Assembly: GCA_028565635.1 (NCBI GenBank)
Contig: JAOXYB010068000.1
Coordinates: forward strand, 1-10,093
Length of the DNA stretch: 10,093 nt
Source of the DNA: Phoronis ovalis
Lineage: Eukaryota; Phoronida; Phoronidae
Direction of reading: 5' to 3'
The notes below the pieces were generated by a model. The model was not told the origin of the DNA and did no database searches. It was given only the letters and a program-made list of their open reading frames with translations. Made by a program: the position numbers and the translations under genes. Positions 1 to 9,172 of this stretch are shown here, piece by piece. The stretch's first letter is position 1. Each line of letters opens with the position of its first letter.

Positions 1-57
1 AAAAAAACAAAATAAAAAAGAAAACAATCAAAATAAAAATTATAAAAATTAACTATT
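1..57. repeat. A-rich low-complexity stretch
   Basis: This stretch is almost only A and T, with A strongly dominant on the plus strand and a few C and G interruptions. No reading frame or element boundary is visible. It could be the A-rich tail of a retroposed element whose body lies outside the window to the left, but no target-site duplication can be tested here. Confidence 0.6.
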
Positions 58-94
58 TGATTAACAAACGTTTATGAATATCTATTCTTCGAGC

Positions 95-122
95 GGGGGG
101 GGGGGGGGGGGGGGGGGGGGGG
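95..122. repeat. Poly-G homopolymer tract, 28 G
   Basis: An uninterrupted run of 28 G follows a short CGAGC, and two A and four more G follow the run. Such a tract can form G-quadruplex structures on the plus strand and is prone to length change. It stands out in otherwise AT-rich DNA. The exact length should be doubted, because homopolymers of this size are often miscounted by sequencing and assembly. Confidence 0.9.
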
Positions 123-403
123 AAGGGGATATTCACATCTTATTGAGCTGAGTTCACAACCACAGTAAAATAACCAGTTATATTAACATGATGGTAATAA
201 CTTACTACCTGTTTAATGACACTTATTTCTGATGCAATTTACCTGTTGAGCATCTGAATGCTAGTTATATAAGTGAATAGTCTGAGTAAATATTGTGTGC
301 TTGAGGTTGATAAATTATCTTTGATGGCAGCCAGAATGTGACTGCTTGTAAGTGTTGTGTTAATAACTGTTCCAGACTCTATTTCATTGTGTGATGGTTT
401 TGG

Positions 404-703
404 TCACAGTAGGTTTTGTGAATTATTTGGGATCATGTATGGAGTAGTCGCTACTGTGTCTGCTGGAGGCAAGTGATTTCTGTGTGGCCTTGTTACTTTT
501 GATGAATTTCTTTTATACTTTGAAAGGAATATGGACACCTTTTGACTAGTCTGTGTGAAGTTCATGTCATTTGGGATGACATGATAATTGAGTTTAAGAA
601 TAGGAGCAACCAATTTAATTTGATGTTGTTGTAACATGTCACAGAGTCTGCTAACTGTTCTACCTGTACTTACTCCACTGTAGTCATGGAGATTTCCAGG
701 CAT
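404..703 (-). CDS. Possible minus-strand exon or short gene, unknown product
   Basis: From the first ATG (701-703) the frame encodes 99 residues and ends at a TGA at 404-406. It is already open from 724, just inside an upstream in-frame TGA (725-727). A possible splice acceptor ending in CAG occupies 722-724, which would make 721 the first exon base in phase 0. The product is basic and polar and has a moderately hydrophobic patch (KLVAPILKL) near its middle. The last third is rich in Asn, Ser, Thr and Pro. I see no known domain, signal peptide or membrane segment. An open frame of this length is only mildly unexpected by chance in DNA of this composition. It could be the last exon of a minus-strand gene, a decayed element fragment, or chance. 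No polyadenylation signal was seen just downstream. Confidence 0.25.
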   Translation of the reverse strand: MPGNLHDYSGVSTGRTVSRLCDMLQQHQIKLVAPILKLNYHVIPNDMNFTQTSQKVSIFLSKYKRNSSKVTRPHRNHLPPADTVATTPYMIPNNSQNLL

Positions 704-724
704 TGATTTCAAGAGGGCTTTCTG

Positions 725-2087
725 TCAATCTCTATGAATAGAAGATTGCAGATCTGAAGTATAATCATGCTGATATAGTATTTTCATCCATGTGCCACAA
801 AGGGTACAATCACACATTAGTATGAACAGCATTTTGTGCATGATGAGATTGTATCCTACTTTGAATAAGTGACCACTAACAAATTAATCAAAGACATGAC
901 AATAATAAAATGTCTCCAAAATTATGGCTGTTTTAATAGTTGGTTTGATTCCATCAGTTCACTGACCTATCGTGTGGCATCTGACAATGTCGCCAAGCAG
1001 GGTCCAGTCAGACTGCCACCTTATCAGAAAAATCTTCATGCTCCAATCCATAACTTATTTTAAGGAAGATGCCTATTTAATTTCAATGATGTGTCACTGT
1101 ATTCATTAAATGCATCATTGATATTGAAAACCTCCCAATTTATTTCTCAATGAATTTGTTTACCTAAAAAGAATTTTATTACAATGACGCAAGTACTTGA
1201 AAATAAGTTAATATTTGTGAAAATTATCTTTTAAAATTTGTTACAAATCTTTAATAATGCAGGGTTAGCAAGTACAAGTATCATATCTGTCATCTAAATA
1301 TGTTTTAATTGATGGTAAGGATTATCTTTTGTATTCATGTGGTGATGAGTGGGAACACCCTACGAATCCATATTCCTTATTTATCATACTTAACCTGTTC
1401 ATCTGTTTCCATACACATCTTCTTAAACATAGTACACATTCTTTTTATTCAACTGTATTAATATTTGCACCCGGTTGTTTCACATGAAAACAACAAATAG
1501 TTGACCCTTGGGACACTTTACTCATGCAACCGGACACTGCTTTTGGCCACCAGGTGTCTGTACTGTGAAATCCACTCTGGTATATACCAATGATCTACTA
1601 GTGATGGGTAGAACTGTTTATTGTGGTAGTTCTTGAAGATAATATTTTAAAAACTACCTAGATTATTCACCAACAATTTTATGTAGATGTATTTAAATAA
1701 AATGCAATTTGGCATTCCATGGGATTTCCTGGTCTGTCAAGTGAGACAGGCATTATGTAACATGTTTGACTAATTGGAATTTAAAAAGTGTCAGTTAGTA
1801 AACAAGATTTTGTTTACATACTTTTCACTGCTGTAGGTTCACCATGAAAGTTATATAAAAGAGTCTCAGCTAGAAATCTTGTCGGTTTATTTTGCTGTTT
1901 TCTTTGGCAAGTGTTGTTGCACTATGAGACTTTCTGCAGTTAATAGCATGATCATAAATCATGCTACCTTGTCCATCTATGTCTAGCTCAACTTGTTGTA
2001 TTTATAACTGGACATTGTAGTTTGATATTAGTTTTATAAATATTTTAGAAGCTGAATTAATAAAAATGTGATGCTTTGTTTTTTTAG
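725..2087. other. Non-coding DNA, probably intron before the PDZ exon
   Basis: No convincing exon was found in this stretch. The N-terminal half of the PDZ domain, with the carboxylate-binding GLGF-type loop that must precede the exon at 2088, was searched for and not seen. It therefore lies upstream of the window. The sequence is AT-rich and shows no repeat with clear borders. A good-looking TATATAAAAG occurs at 1852-1861 but has nothing convincing behind it. Confidence 0.6.
2081..2087 (+). promoter_or_regulatory. Splice acceptor of the PDZ exon
   Basis: TTTTTAG ends a T-rich tract that starts near 2077. No competing AG occurs within the tract, and the in-frame TAG formed by the site itself excludes readthrough. 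Confidence 0.9.
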
Positions 2088-2236
2088 ATTATTGAAGGAG
2101 GTAAAGCAGATTATGATGGACATTTGTGTGTTGGTGATATTATTTTAAGCGTGAATGATGTTACATGTTACTCAAAGTCAGAAGCTGGACAGCTGATTAA
2201 GAGTGCATTCAAAACACTAACTCTTCAAGTTTGGAG
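2088..2236 (+). CDS. PDZ-domain exon, Shroom-like (C-terminal half of the domain)
   Basis: This internal exon of 149 bases enters in phase 0 and ends in phase 2, giving 49 codons plus AG. A long pyrimidine tract ending TTTTTTTAG lies before it and a perfect GTGAGT donor after it. In-frame stops sit exactly outside both borders (TAG 2085-2087, TGA 2238-2240), so the limits are firm. The residues match the second half of a PDZ fold: IEGGKAD (residues 2-8), VGD (15-17), strand IILSVND (18-24), an amphipathic helix starting near Ser29 with the usual Glu-Ala pair (32-33), and the last strand TLTLQV (43-48). The helix position that is His in class I PDZ domains appears to be Lys30. From memory, Shroom PDZ domains share the EGGKAD start, the basic residue before Glu-Ala and the KTL-L-V-R ending. 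That points to an actin- and Rho-kinase-linked cytoskeletal scaffold, but PDLIM-like and other PDZ families remain possible. PDZ identity is near certain; Shroom assignment is about 45 percent. Confidence 0.93.
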
Positions 2237-2242
2237 GTGAGT
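2237..2242 (+). promoter_or_regulatory. Splice donor of the PDZ exon
   Basis: GAG before GTGAGT is a near-perfect metazoan donor. It splits an Arg codon (AG at 2235-2236), so the next exon must begin with one base that completes it. Confidence 0.9.
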
Positions 2243-2771
2243 TTCAGTTACGTTGCTATCATCACCACAGAGGTTTCTATACACCAACCATACCGAGGGC
2301 TGATATTATTTTTGCTTTCTGATGATATTATAGAAAATGTCTTGTACTTTTCTAATGGAGTGCATAATGGAGAAATAGTTGTACATAAATTCAATAATTC
2401 CATTAGGTATGATTATAGTGCAACCATTTGGTGTTCTTTGTTATATTTGACAGTATTTTTCAAAAATGACTAATGTTTTCTGGACTCGCCACCAGATGTC
2501 AGTCATAAACACTTCAGTTGTTACTCTTCAAATACCAACAGTAACGCATTTGAATGCAGTTCCTTAAATGGTGGTTTTCCTGTAGTAGTTTATGTGTATT
2601 TCTCCAAATTCTGTATAATATGACCAACGAAACACAACAATCTGACTTCCCTCTTTATAGATTTCAGAAATTATAAAAATCACTAACACCCTTACTCTGT
2701 AGTGTTTCATTTAATTGGTTTAAGGGATCTATGATGTCAGCGATTAGTGATTGGTGTTGTTAAGGTGGTAT

Positions 2772-2789
2772 CATACCTGTACAGGTATG
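2772..2789. repeat. Perfect 18-bp palindrome
   Basis: CATACCTGT is followed without a spacer by its exact reverse complement ACAGGTATG. It could be a binding site for a dimeric factor or simply chance. The core ACCTGTACAGGT resembles two inverted ACCTGT boxes of the kind bound by zinc-finger E-box repressors. Confidence 0.85.
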
Positions 2790-3480
2790 TCATAGTACTT
2801 AGGTGGTCTGGCTGACCTTCACTGGAAATTGGCCAGGCTAATTTTTGAAACTGGAAGATTCTCCTGGGAAGAAATGCTTTCAAAACTTTTTCACACTTAT
2901 TTTTTTTTGCATGTTCAGGATATTGTTTAAATTAACCTTAATTTCAGTTAGAAAAGATGTAATTAGTTTAATCATATGTTATGATAAGTTTCATATTTAA
3001 TTTAAATAAAGAAATACTTTGAGTTGGTTTATAACACCTTGGGAGCCTCACGTAGAAGTTTCATATAACTAGAGAGATTTTAGATAAAATATCCCTACCA
3101 CAAAATCTCCCATAACAATATAAATAGTACAGTTACAAGGTTTCTTTACTCACTGGGCTTTGTTGGGGGAAAATAGTGCTGGCAAGATTACACTATTGGA
3201 TGTAGCATGGGTGTTTTTGTCAGCAAGTAAGTCATTTTTGTAGTCTCGAATGGTACATAAATTCTACTTAGAATTTACAACAAAATGTTCTACTTTATTA
3301 CACAGTTATGTCCTTATACCTGTATGTCAAGGTATATACCAATAACCTTTTATACCATAACAACTCAAAATACAGTATGAAAAATTGATGTGGGAAAATA
3401 GTGCATAAGCTAGATATAAGGACTTTTATAGCACTACGAATTTCTCAAAACATGGGTAGATAAGTAAATACATGCACATA

Positions 3481-3502
3481 CACACACACACACACACACA
3501 CA
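3481..3502. repeat. (CA)11 microsatellite
   Basis: Eleven uninterrupted CA dinucleotides follow the imperfect CATGCACATA. It is a typical length-variable intronic microsatellite with no sign of function. Confidence 0.95.
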
Positions 3503-5362
3503 TTAGTTTTTAAAGACCTTAGGTTAAGAGTATGCTGTAATTACGATAATTACGAAGATGCATAAATATAAACAACTGGTCTGGAAATGCAAACCAACTG
3601 AAATGTGTTAATACTAGCAAATGACTCAGTACTGCCCACATTATTGTTGTCAATAAAAAGTTATTTTGTTGATCTGTTTTTAATTTCATATTTTGAGCCC
3701 ATTGAAATTTTATTTGGTATATTTTGTTTGCATGTATTGTAAACTTTAGCCAGTGTCTTCTATTACTTGTAAACAAATGATTGTACGCAGAAATTATATA
3801 GAATTCAATGCTCAAGGTTGGTATCACTTTGAAAAGTTAATAATTATGCTGAACTAGATTCAGCACCTTTGCTTTTCAGTTATTCTCCTCATGTGATTTA
3901 CTATACCAAATATATGGTTATGAAGTCACAAGCCAAAATATAATGGTCTTTGTGACAGTAAATTGTATATCGATGCAAAAAACAAACTCCCATTTTAAGT
4001 GTAATACATATACATTGTTCATACAAAAATCTCAGAGGTTTGCTACTGATCAATTTGAAGCAGTCTTGTTGAAAGCATAGCCATAGTTGCGTAATTCATC
4101 ATTGGTTTGACTTTTCCCAAGTGCTCTGATTTGCTAATTTAATTTTAGAAATTGATGAATCAAATTTTTCAGTCTGGGTTTTCTTGGAGAATGGAGTAAT
4201 AGACAAGTAAACATTCTAATCCTCAGGTATAATCTCAAATAAAACATGTCTATATGTTATATGTCCAAGTGTAAAACAATTACTTTAATGCCATCTTTGA
4301 TGTTTTACAAAGTTTGTTTTGCCGCCTTCATGTAGTGACTCAGTCTAATATACATTCCAAAATTTATATGACATGGTACAAAGTACATTTTATTTTTCAA
4401 TTCTTTAAGGTATATACTGGTTTGTGCTGAATATTTTAATATAGCTGGTCTCTGGGATTAGATACTTTATGACCCATTAAAATATTAATAATACATTCTG
4501 CTTGGGGATACTTCAAGATGTTCGTATCATATTTTTAAAAAGAATGAAAATCAGTATTAAAGTTTCTATGCACAAATCCATTTTTTTTTTACTTTAATGA
4601 CCTTGAAAAATATTTTTTTAAAATTTAAACTTGACAGGTTATCCTTATTTATTATTTAAAAAAAAACACCATTTGAAGATTTGTTAACTAACGAATTACT
4701 AATTATGGCATGTAAAATGTTTTTTATATTGTCACATCGTTTACTTGTGATAAAATACCTGGGACAACTGCTACAAGAAATTGCTAGCTTGTTTTGTAAC
4801 TTCATTCTTTACAAAACTCTAATGTAGTATAAACACCAGTAACCTTAAAGTTTATAATAGGTAGAATTACAGTGAATTAACAATTTACTACACACTGATT
4901 GGTAATTTTATATGGTTTGTAGTCAAATTTTTAATAACAGTCGACACAGTGCAGTTCAGCTGCAGTTTGTATTAAGTGCCATTGCAGCTTTCTCTGTCAA
5001 AATAATGTCTAAAACATATTTCTTCTACCTTTATTTACCTGGGGCAACATTGTTTCAAGTTCATCTGTTTTTAAGTTTTGTAATTTCAAACCTAGTTTTA
5101 TTTCATTGTGACATCTGACATTCTGTCAATAAAACTTGAGTTATAAAAATAGATTTTATTGAATGTGTTTTATGACAGTATGTTGATGTTTTCAAATTTA
5201 TCTTTCTGCCTAATTTCACTTGAAGTCATTGGGATATCTTACCTCCTTTCCATTGAGCAATTACCATGGGTGCAATACACATGTTTATAATTTAATGTCA
5301 GTTGTTGTACTCTAGTGATTTTGTCATTATACAACAATGCGAAAACTGAGCTAAAAACACAG

Positions 5363-5424
5363 TTGTGAACAGTGAACGGGAAGTCTCACAACATTGTGAA
5401 CAGTGAACGGCAAGTCTCACAACA
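5363..5424. repeat. Two tandem copies of a 31-bp unit
   Basis: The units at 5363-5393 and 5394-5424 are identical except for one G-to-C change (5380 versus 5411). Each unit starts with TTGTGA and nearly ends with TCACAA, its reverse complement, so each copy can fold into a short hairpin. In copy one the stem extends to 7 bp (5362-5368 with 5386-5392). The near identity points to a recent duplication. Confidence 0.92.
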
Positions 5425-5559
5425 TTGCATACTTGCTATGTGTAATGTGTTGCACAATCAATTCTAACAAGTAGGGTGACGGAATTTCAGTTAAAATAAA
5501 ACTTTAGACCAAATTTCTGTAAACTTCAATATTCTGTTATAGTAACAAACTAGATGGTA

Positions 5560-5575
5560 CCGTGGTAAACCACGG
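5560..5575. repeat. Short GC-rich hairpin
   Basis: CCGTGG and CCACGG flank the loop TAAA and form a perfect 6-bp stem. It is notable only because it is GC-rich within very AT-rich DNA. No gene end is near it. Confidence 0.7.
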
Positions 5576-6202
5576 ATCTTGATAACTCTGGGCTTAATTA
5601 CGGAACATAACAGGAAAAAAAGTCAGTGGAGATAATTGATTTTTAAAATATTTTTTTATGGTAAGAGGAAATGAAGATTTTTATTATGCATATATCCTTA
5701 GTTATAACCGTAAATTTATATGCACTTTTTACTTCGTTACCATTTTTAGAAATTATCTTCAGGCGTGATGTGAAAGCAGGTCATTGATGCAGGTGCATTT
5801 CTATAGGTTAAATGAGTCTTCCTGCTTTCTAACTTTGTGGTTTTGTAGTCAAAATCTGCACCTAAGGACGCCATGAGACACTGCACTTAATAGGGTTTAA
5901 ATATCCCCCTCTTTTGTTATCAATTATCTTGTATTTTATTAATAATTTTTTAATCCCGTCATTTATTGACTTGCACTGTTTGTGCCTGAAGCTTAGTATT
6001 TGCTTCTCCCCTGTGAAGACCTTTCTCATCTGTGGGATGTGATTAACCATTCCATATCCATACAATGCATTTTTGAACATATGCTAGAGGGGAATAGTGT
6101 TGTAATCTTTTAGAAATAAATTTCATTATTAGAAGCAATTAGTCCTAAAATTTGAATTTTAAATTTACTCTAAAATTAGTACTATTTCAAAATCATTTTT
6201 TC

Positions 6203-6245
6203 AAAATTTTAATAAAGAAAAGTAGAATATAAATATTAAAATTTT
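6203..6245. repeat. 12-bp AT-only inverted repeat
   Basis: AAAATTTTAATA (6203-6214) is mirrored by its exact reverse complement TATTAAAATTTT (6234-6245) across a 19-base loop. The surrounding 150 bases are among the most AT-rich of the window, so chance is a fair explanation. Confidence 0.75.
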
Positions 6246-7218
6246 AAGTTTATTCAAAATCTGGGTTTTCTAAATGTAACGTTAGCACCAGAACTTGGTT
6301 TTTGGCTTTAGGGTTTCGTCAAACTTTTTTAGTACATTTGTTTTAAAAATGTTATTTTAAGTTATAAACCCCAATTTGGTGCCTTGTAGAATACAATACT
6401 GTTCTTTGTATTGCAGGGCTATTTGAAATTTTTCTTTTCTTAACTATTTTGTGTATTTAGTCAGGGAACTAATTGACCCATCGAACTATATGGTCAACAT
6501 ATATATGTTTGTTTTAAAATTCATACTATCATTTATTTTATTTTTTTGTACAATTATTAGTAATTTGTTTAGTAATAATAATATACTTAACTGACTAATG
6601 TTGGAAGAGATTAGGATGCATTTAAGCAGCAACCTTTTTACATCAATTTATTTATTAATAACATCATTTAAGTGCATAAATAGCTTATTACTATATGGCA
6701 AATTTAAAAACTGTTGTTGAATATTCAGTTATATTTTTCTTTGATGGCTGTAGGCAAACTTTGACTAAAACTAACAAAAGCTAACCTTTCTATGTTGACA
6801 TAAGCATATGATTGGATAGTTTATTTGACAGCCTGTTATTTTGAATTCAATATCTTGACAATAAAAGCCTTTAACATATTATCCATGAAAATGTGTGCAG
6901 TGCAGAAGGACCTGTGTATACTGTTACATTGGTATTTAGCCCTTGGAACAATAGGGAATATTAGTTTGGAGGTTTTTTTTACAATTACCTGATCAGAGAT
7001 TAATTGTTTGACTTTTTATTGAGCCGAAAGTTGTCTCATGTGGATTTAATTGAAAATGTGGTAAAAACAAACTATTAAACATCTGATACTTATAAAAGTA
7101 ATTGTCTGCTGATAAGACTAAAAGGTTAACTCCACAAAAAATCTCTGCAAAAAGGAATTCAGTATTTTATTTGCCAGAGGTTAGAGTTTAAATGTTCAGA
7201 ACTTGTCTTTATCTAACT

Positions 7219-7290
7219 TATAAAGAGGTCTGGACAGGTATTGCCGTTATCTTATGAACAGACTACCTGTTGTTTGCTTGGGCCAATCAG
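7219..7290 (+). promoter_or_regulatory. Possible promoter elements before the 7664 exon
   Basis: TATAAAG lies at 7219-7225 and GGCCAATCAG, a perfect NF-Y (CCAAT-box) match, at 7281-7290. Both are within 450 bases upstream of the ATG at 7664. The usual order is reversed, with TATA upstream of CCAAT, so they are unlikely to be parts of one classical core promoter. The CCAAT box is the more specific of the two. They are given only because an alternative first exon would need a promoter here. Confidence 0.2.
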
Positions 7291-7663
7291 ATTGTAATTT
7301 GTTTGTGGTTGATGGTTGAATCATCTTCTTTGTATGTTATGTCTGATCAGTTCTCAGTAAATTATTGACACAGCAGGACTGTGTTGGATATACTGTAGCT
7401 GTCAGGCTTTGCAAGGTGGAGAATATCTGGTGGAATGATTTACTACATTGTTTCTAGTAAACTGAAGAATAAGGAAATAAATGTCTTGACATAGTTACAA
7501 ATCTTTGAAGACATTTTTATAACTGATTACCTGACAGGAAAAGAACAGGAATAAAGCATATAAGAATTACAAATTGCATCTAATAACTTGGAAGTAACGA
7601 GTTTTTTATGACATGTAATTTTTTAAATCTGGGTTCACATTTAATATCTGGGACCTTGGAAAC

Positions 7664-7749
7664 ATGATGTCTTCAGGAGAAAAAACAGAGGGACCAAAAC
7701 CTGGGTTTGTAGCTCGGATGAGGAACAGTTGGGCTGCTCTTCTCTCCAG
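7664..7749 (+). CDS. Probable alternative first coding exon
   Basis: Two consecutive ATG codons (7664 and 7667) open a frame of 28 codons plus AG that stops at a strong donor (CAG before GTAGGT, 7750-7755). Reading through would meet TAG at 7751. The predicted start, MMSSGEKTEGPKPG, is hydrophilic. It leads into a basic amphipathic segment, residues 17-28, with Arg, Met, Trp, Ala and Leu. The frame is closed upstream by TAA at 7616, as expected of a 5' exon. It ends in phase 2, the same phase as the PDZ exon, so both could join the same downstream exon. Its product would lack the PDZ domain. The same bases can instead serve as an internal exon from 7677 in another frame, listed separately. 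At most one reading need be right, and I cannot recognise either peptide. Confidence 0.45.
7677..7749 (+). CDS. Alternative reading: internal exon following the PDZ exon
   Basis: A possible acceptor, TGTCTTCAG (7668-7676), allows an exon of 73 bases with the same donor at 7750. Its first base completes the Arg codon split at the PDZ donor. The frame is then open for 24 codons and ends exactly in phase 0. The peptide begins RKNRGTKTW and continues with an acidic, Cys- and Ser-containing part. The pyrimidine tract before this acceptor is poor, which is the main weakness. For this reading speak the phase match to the PDZ exon and the phase match to the microexon at 9129. Shroom proteins also have a basic stretch right after the PDZ, but that is weak support. 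Confidence 0.3.
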
Positions 7750-9128
7750 GTAGGTACTAGTAGACTATCAGGTAATGTCTTCAGTCCACCTTTTCTTTCA
7801 GGCCAAATTACTCTTTATCTGCATGCAGTGTCATTGCAAAGGCTTGGTGTAGTATGTTAATGTTTGGTATCTTCTTCTCTGTAAACTAAAGTTTGCTTGA
7901 TTTGTCTGTGGCACTGGACACTGATATTTAGAATTAAGAATGTGACAAATAATCTGGTGAACTATGGTGATCAACCATTTCCTGGGAATCATGCCCCTCC
8001 AGTAGCAGTTAAGAGATTAATTATTATGCAACTGGGTACAAATTGGTTTGTATTTCAAGTGCAAAAAAGTAACCAGTTTATTAAACTGTGTACCAAGATA
8101 TAGTATTGTGGTGTGCTTCTTCACAGTATGTGTAATGATTGCAACTTTTTGCAGATGATGTTAGCTGATCTAAATTTACAAATATATGATGTAAAAACTA
8201 AAGCTAATTATTTTCAAACATGTGAACCATAGCGATAATGTTTGTGATATAGCCCTTGTCTAAGCATGTCTGTGCAGTGATAATTCTTTACACTTGTTTT
8301 AGACTGATCTAGTCATGACCAATGAGTATCAATGAATGAAAAAAGTAATTAAATGTCAAAAACGCTAATATATTGGATTCATAATCTTATTAATTGGAAA
8401 GTAGATTGTTTAAACCTTACGGCATAACTATTTTTGAACAGGCCTTTTTCTATTGATGTGACACATTTCTAAGCTATGCATCAATTTTTCTCTATCGATT
8501 CTTTACATGTGAATGGATTGATAATACCACAGCCGATCATTCCCAATCATTACATACTTTTATAATACATTTAAAGCAGTGTTGAGACTCATATTTATAT
8601 AGCAGTTTAAAACCTACACAGTTTTCCTTTGTGTGATCAATAGAGCATTATCACTTCTGTTTTGATCATCTGAGGAATGTGTTCATAATCAATACAATGC
8701 TAGCATCAATACTCTGAACTCCTGTCGCAAACAAACCTTATGCAGGCTTAACATACAGGCCAGGAGAAGTGGGTGTTTTGGCTTTTGACGGTACATCAGT
8801 CATCATCTATTATTCTGCAGAAGATTTCAACAAATCCAGTTCATTTCAGGACACAATTCTAAGCTTGAGTACGTAATTTCCAGCAGTTTCTAGGAAGTTT
8901 CAAATTATGAAATTAGGCATATGAAAATGGAGAATGTGACTTTATAAAAATTTGAATGGAAAATGTTTGCATGGTTCCTTGTTTTGCCAACGAGATACAT
9001 CCCAAATCGCATGAAAAGTGACAGTTTGGAATTATAGGTGAACCTCTGGAGTGTTGTGACACACAATATTGACTCAGTTGTATACACACACACTCACAGC
9101 ATATATATTTGACCACATAATGTTTCAG
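7750..9128 (+). other. Non-coding DNA, probable intron
   Basis: AT-rich sequence with no supported exon lies between the donor at 7750 and the acceptor at 9128. The decamer ATGTCTTCAG found at the candidate acceptor (7667-7676) recurs at 7775-7784 as a second possible acceptor. A T-rich tract and CAG end at about 8154 but no donor of quality follows. Confidence 0.5.
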
Positions 9129-9172
9129 TTCTTAGCGAAGCATCTTGGAAAGAAAAATGGAAAAGATAATGT
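9129..9172 (+). CDS. Candidate 44-base microexon
   Basis: The stretch lies between an acceptor TGTTTCAG (9121-9128) and a perfect GTAAGT donor (9173-9178). Only one frame is open: phase 0 entry gives 14 codons plus GT, starting FLAKHLGKK and rich in Lys and Asn. The other two frames hit stops (TAG 9133-9135, TAA 9168-9170). It can follow the 7677-7749 reading (which ends in phase 0), but not the PDZ exon or the 7664 first exon directly, because both end in phase 2. Splice signals of this quality also occur by chance once every few kilobases, so it is tentative. Confidence 0.3.

Larger units (their letters stand above)
2237..7676 (+). other. Long intron after the PDZ exon
   Basis: More than 5 kb of AT-rich DNA follow the PDZ donor. 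I found no exon with matching phase and good splice signals before the candidate at 7677. The stretch holds the palindrome at 2772, the CA repeat at 3481, the 31-bp tandem repeat at 5363 and the hairpins at 5560 and 6203. Open frames of 60-102 codons exist in it on both strands but lack domain content or exon context. No complete transposable element with recognisable ends was seen. The right end of the intron moves further right if the 7664 exon is used only as an alternative first exon. Confidence 0.6.

Noticed and set aside
869-1063. Plus-strand open frame of 64 codons
   Set aside because: It begins with GTG, has no splice signals of note or domain content, and is within chance length for this composition.
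1852-1861. TATATAAAAG resembling a strong TATA box
   Set aside because: AT-rich DNA yields such sites often. Only a 20-codon ATG frame at 1924 follows, and it ends before any donor.
2231-2473. Plus-strand open frame of 80 codons across the PDZ donor
   Set aside because: It is out of frame with the PDZ codons and consists almost wholly of intron; its start is a TTG inside the exon.
3519-3827. Minus-strand open frame of 102 codons
   Set aside because: Its product is full of residues typical of translated AT-rich DNA (Ile, Phe, Asn, Lys, Leu) with no motif. About one such frame is expected by chance in 10 kb.
4912-5134. Plus-strand 68-codon hydrophobic frame followed by AATAAA at about 5128
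   Set aside because: The ATG and the nearby polyadenylation-like signal are suggestive, but hydrophobicity follows from T-rich codons, AATAAA is common here, and no promoter or domain supports a gene.
5862-6080. Minus-strand 72-codon basic frame from an ATG
   Set aside because: The peptide looks somewhat protein-like, but no domain, splice context or repeat border backs it, and its length is within chance.
7897-8103. Plus-strand 68-codon frame
   Set aside because: No domain, no acceptor in phase with the upstream exons, chance length.
8905-9116. Two overlapping minus-strand frames of 62 and 67 codons
   Set aside because: They overlap in different frames, have no motif, and sit over ordinary intron-like sequence.
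9129-9135. Second acceptor TTCTTAG seven bases inside the microexon
   Set aside because: Using it in the phase of the 7664 exon leads to an in-frame TAA before the donor, so it would not yield an open coding exon.
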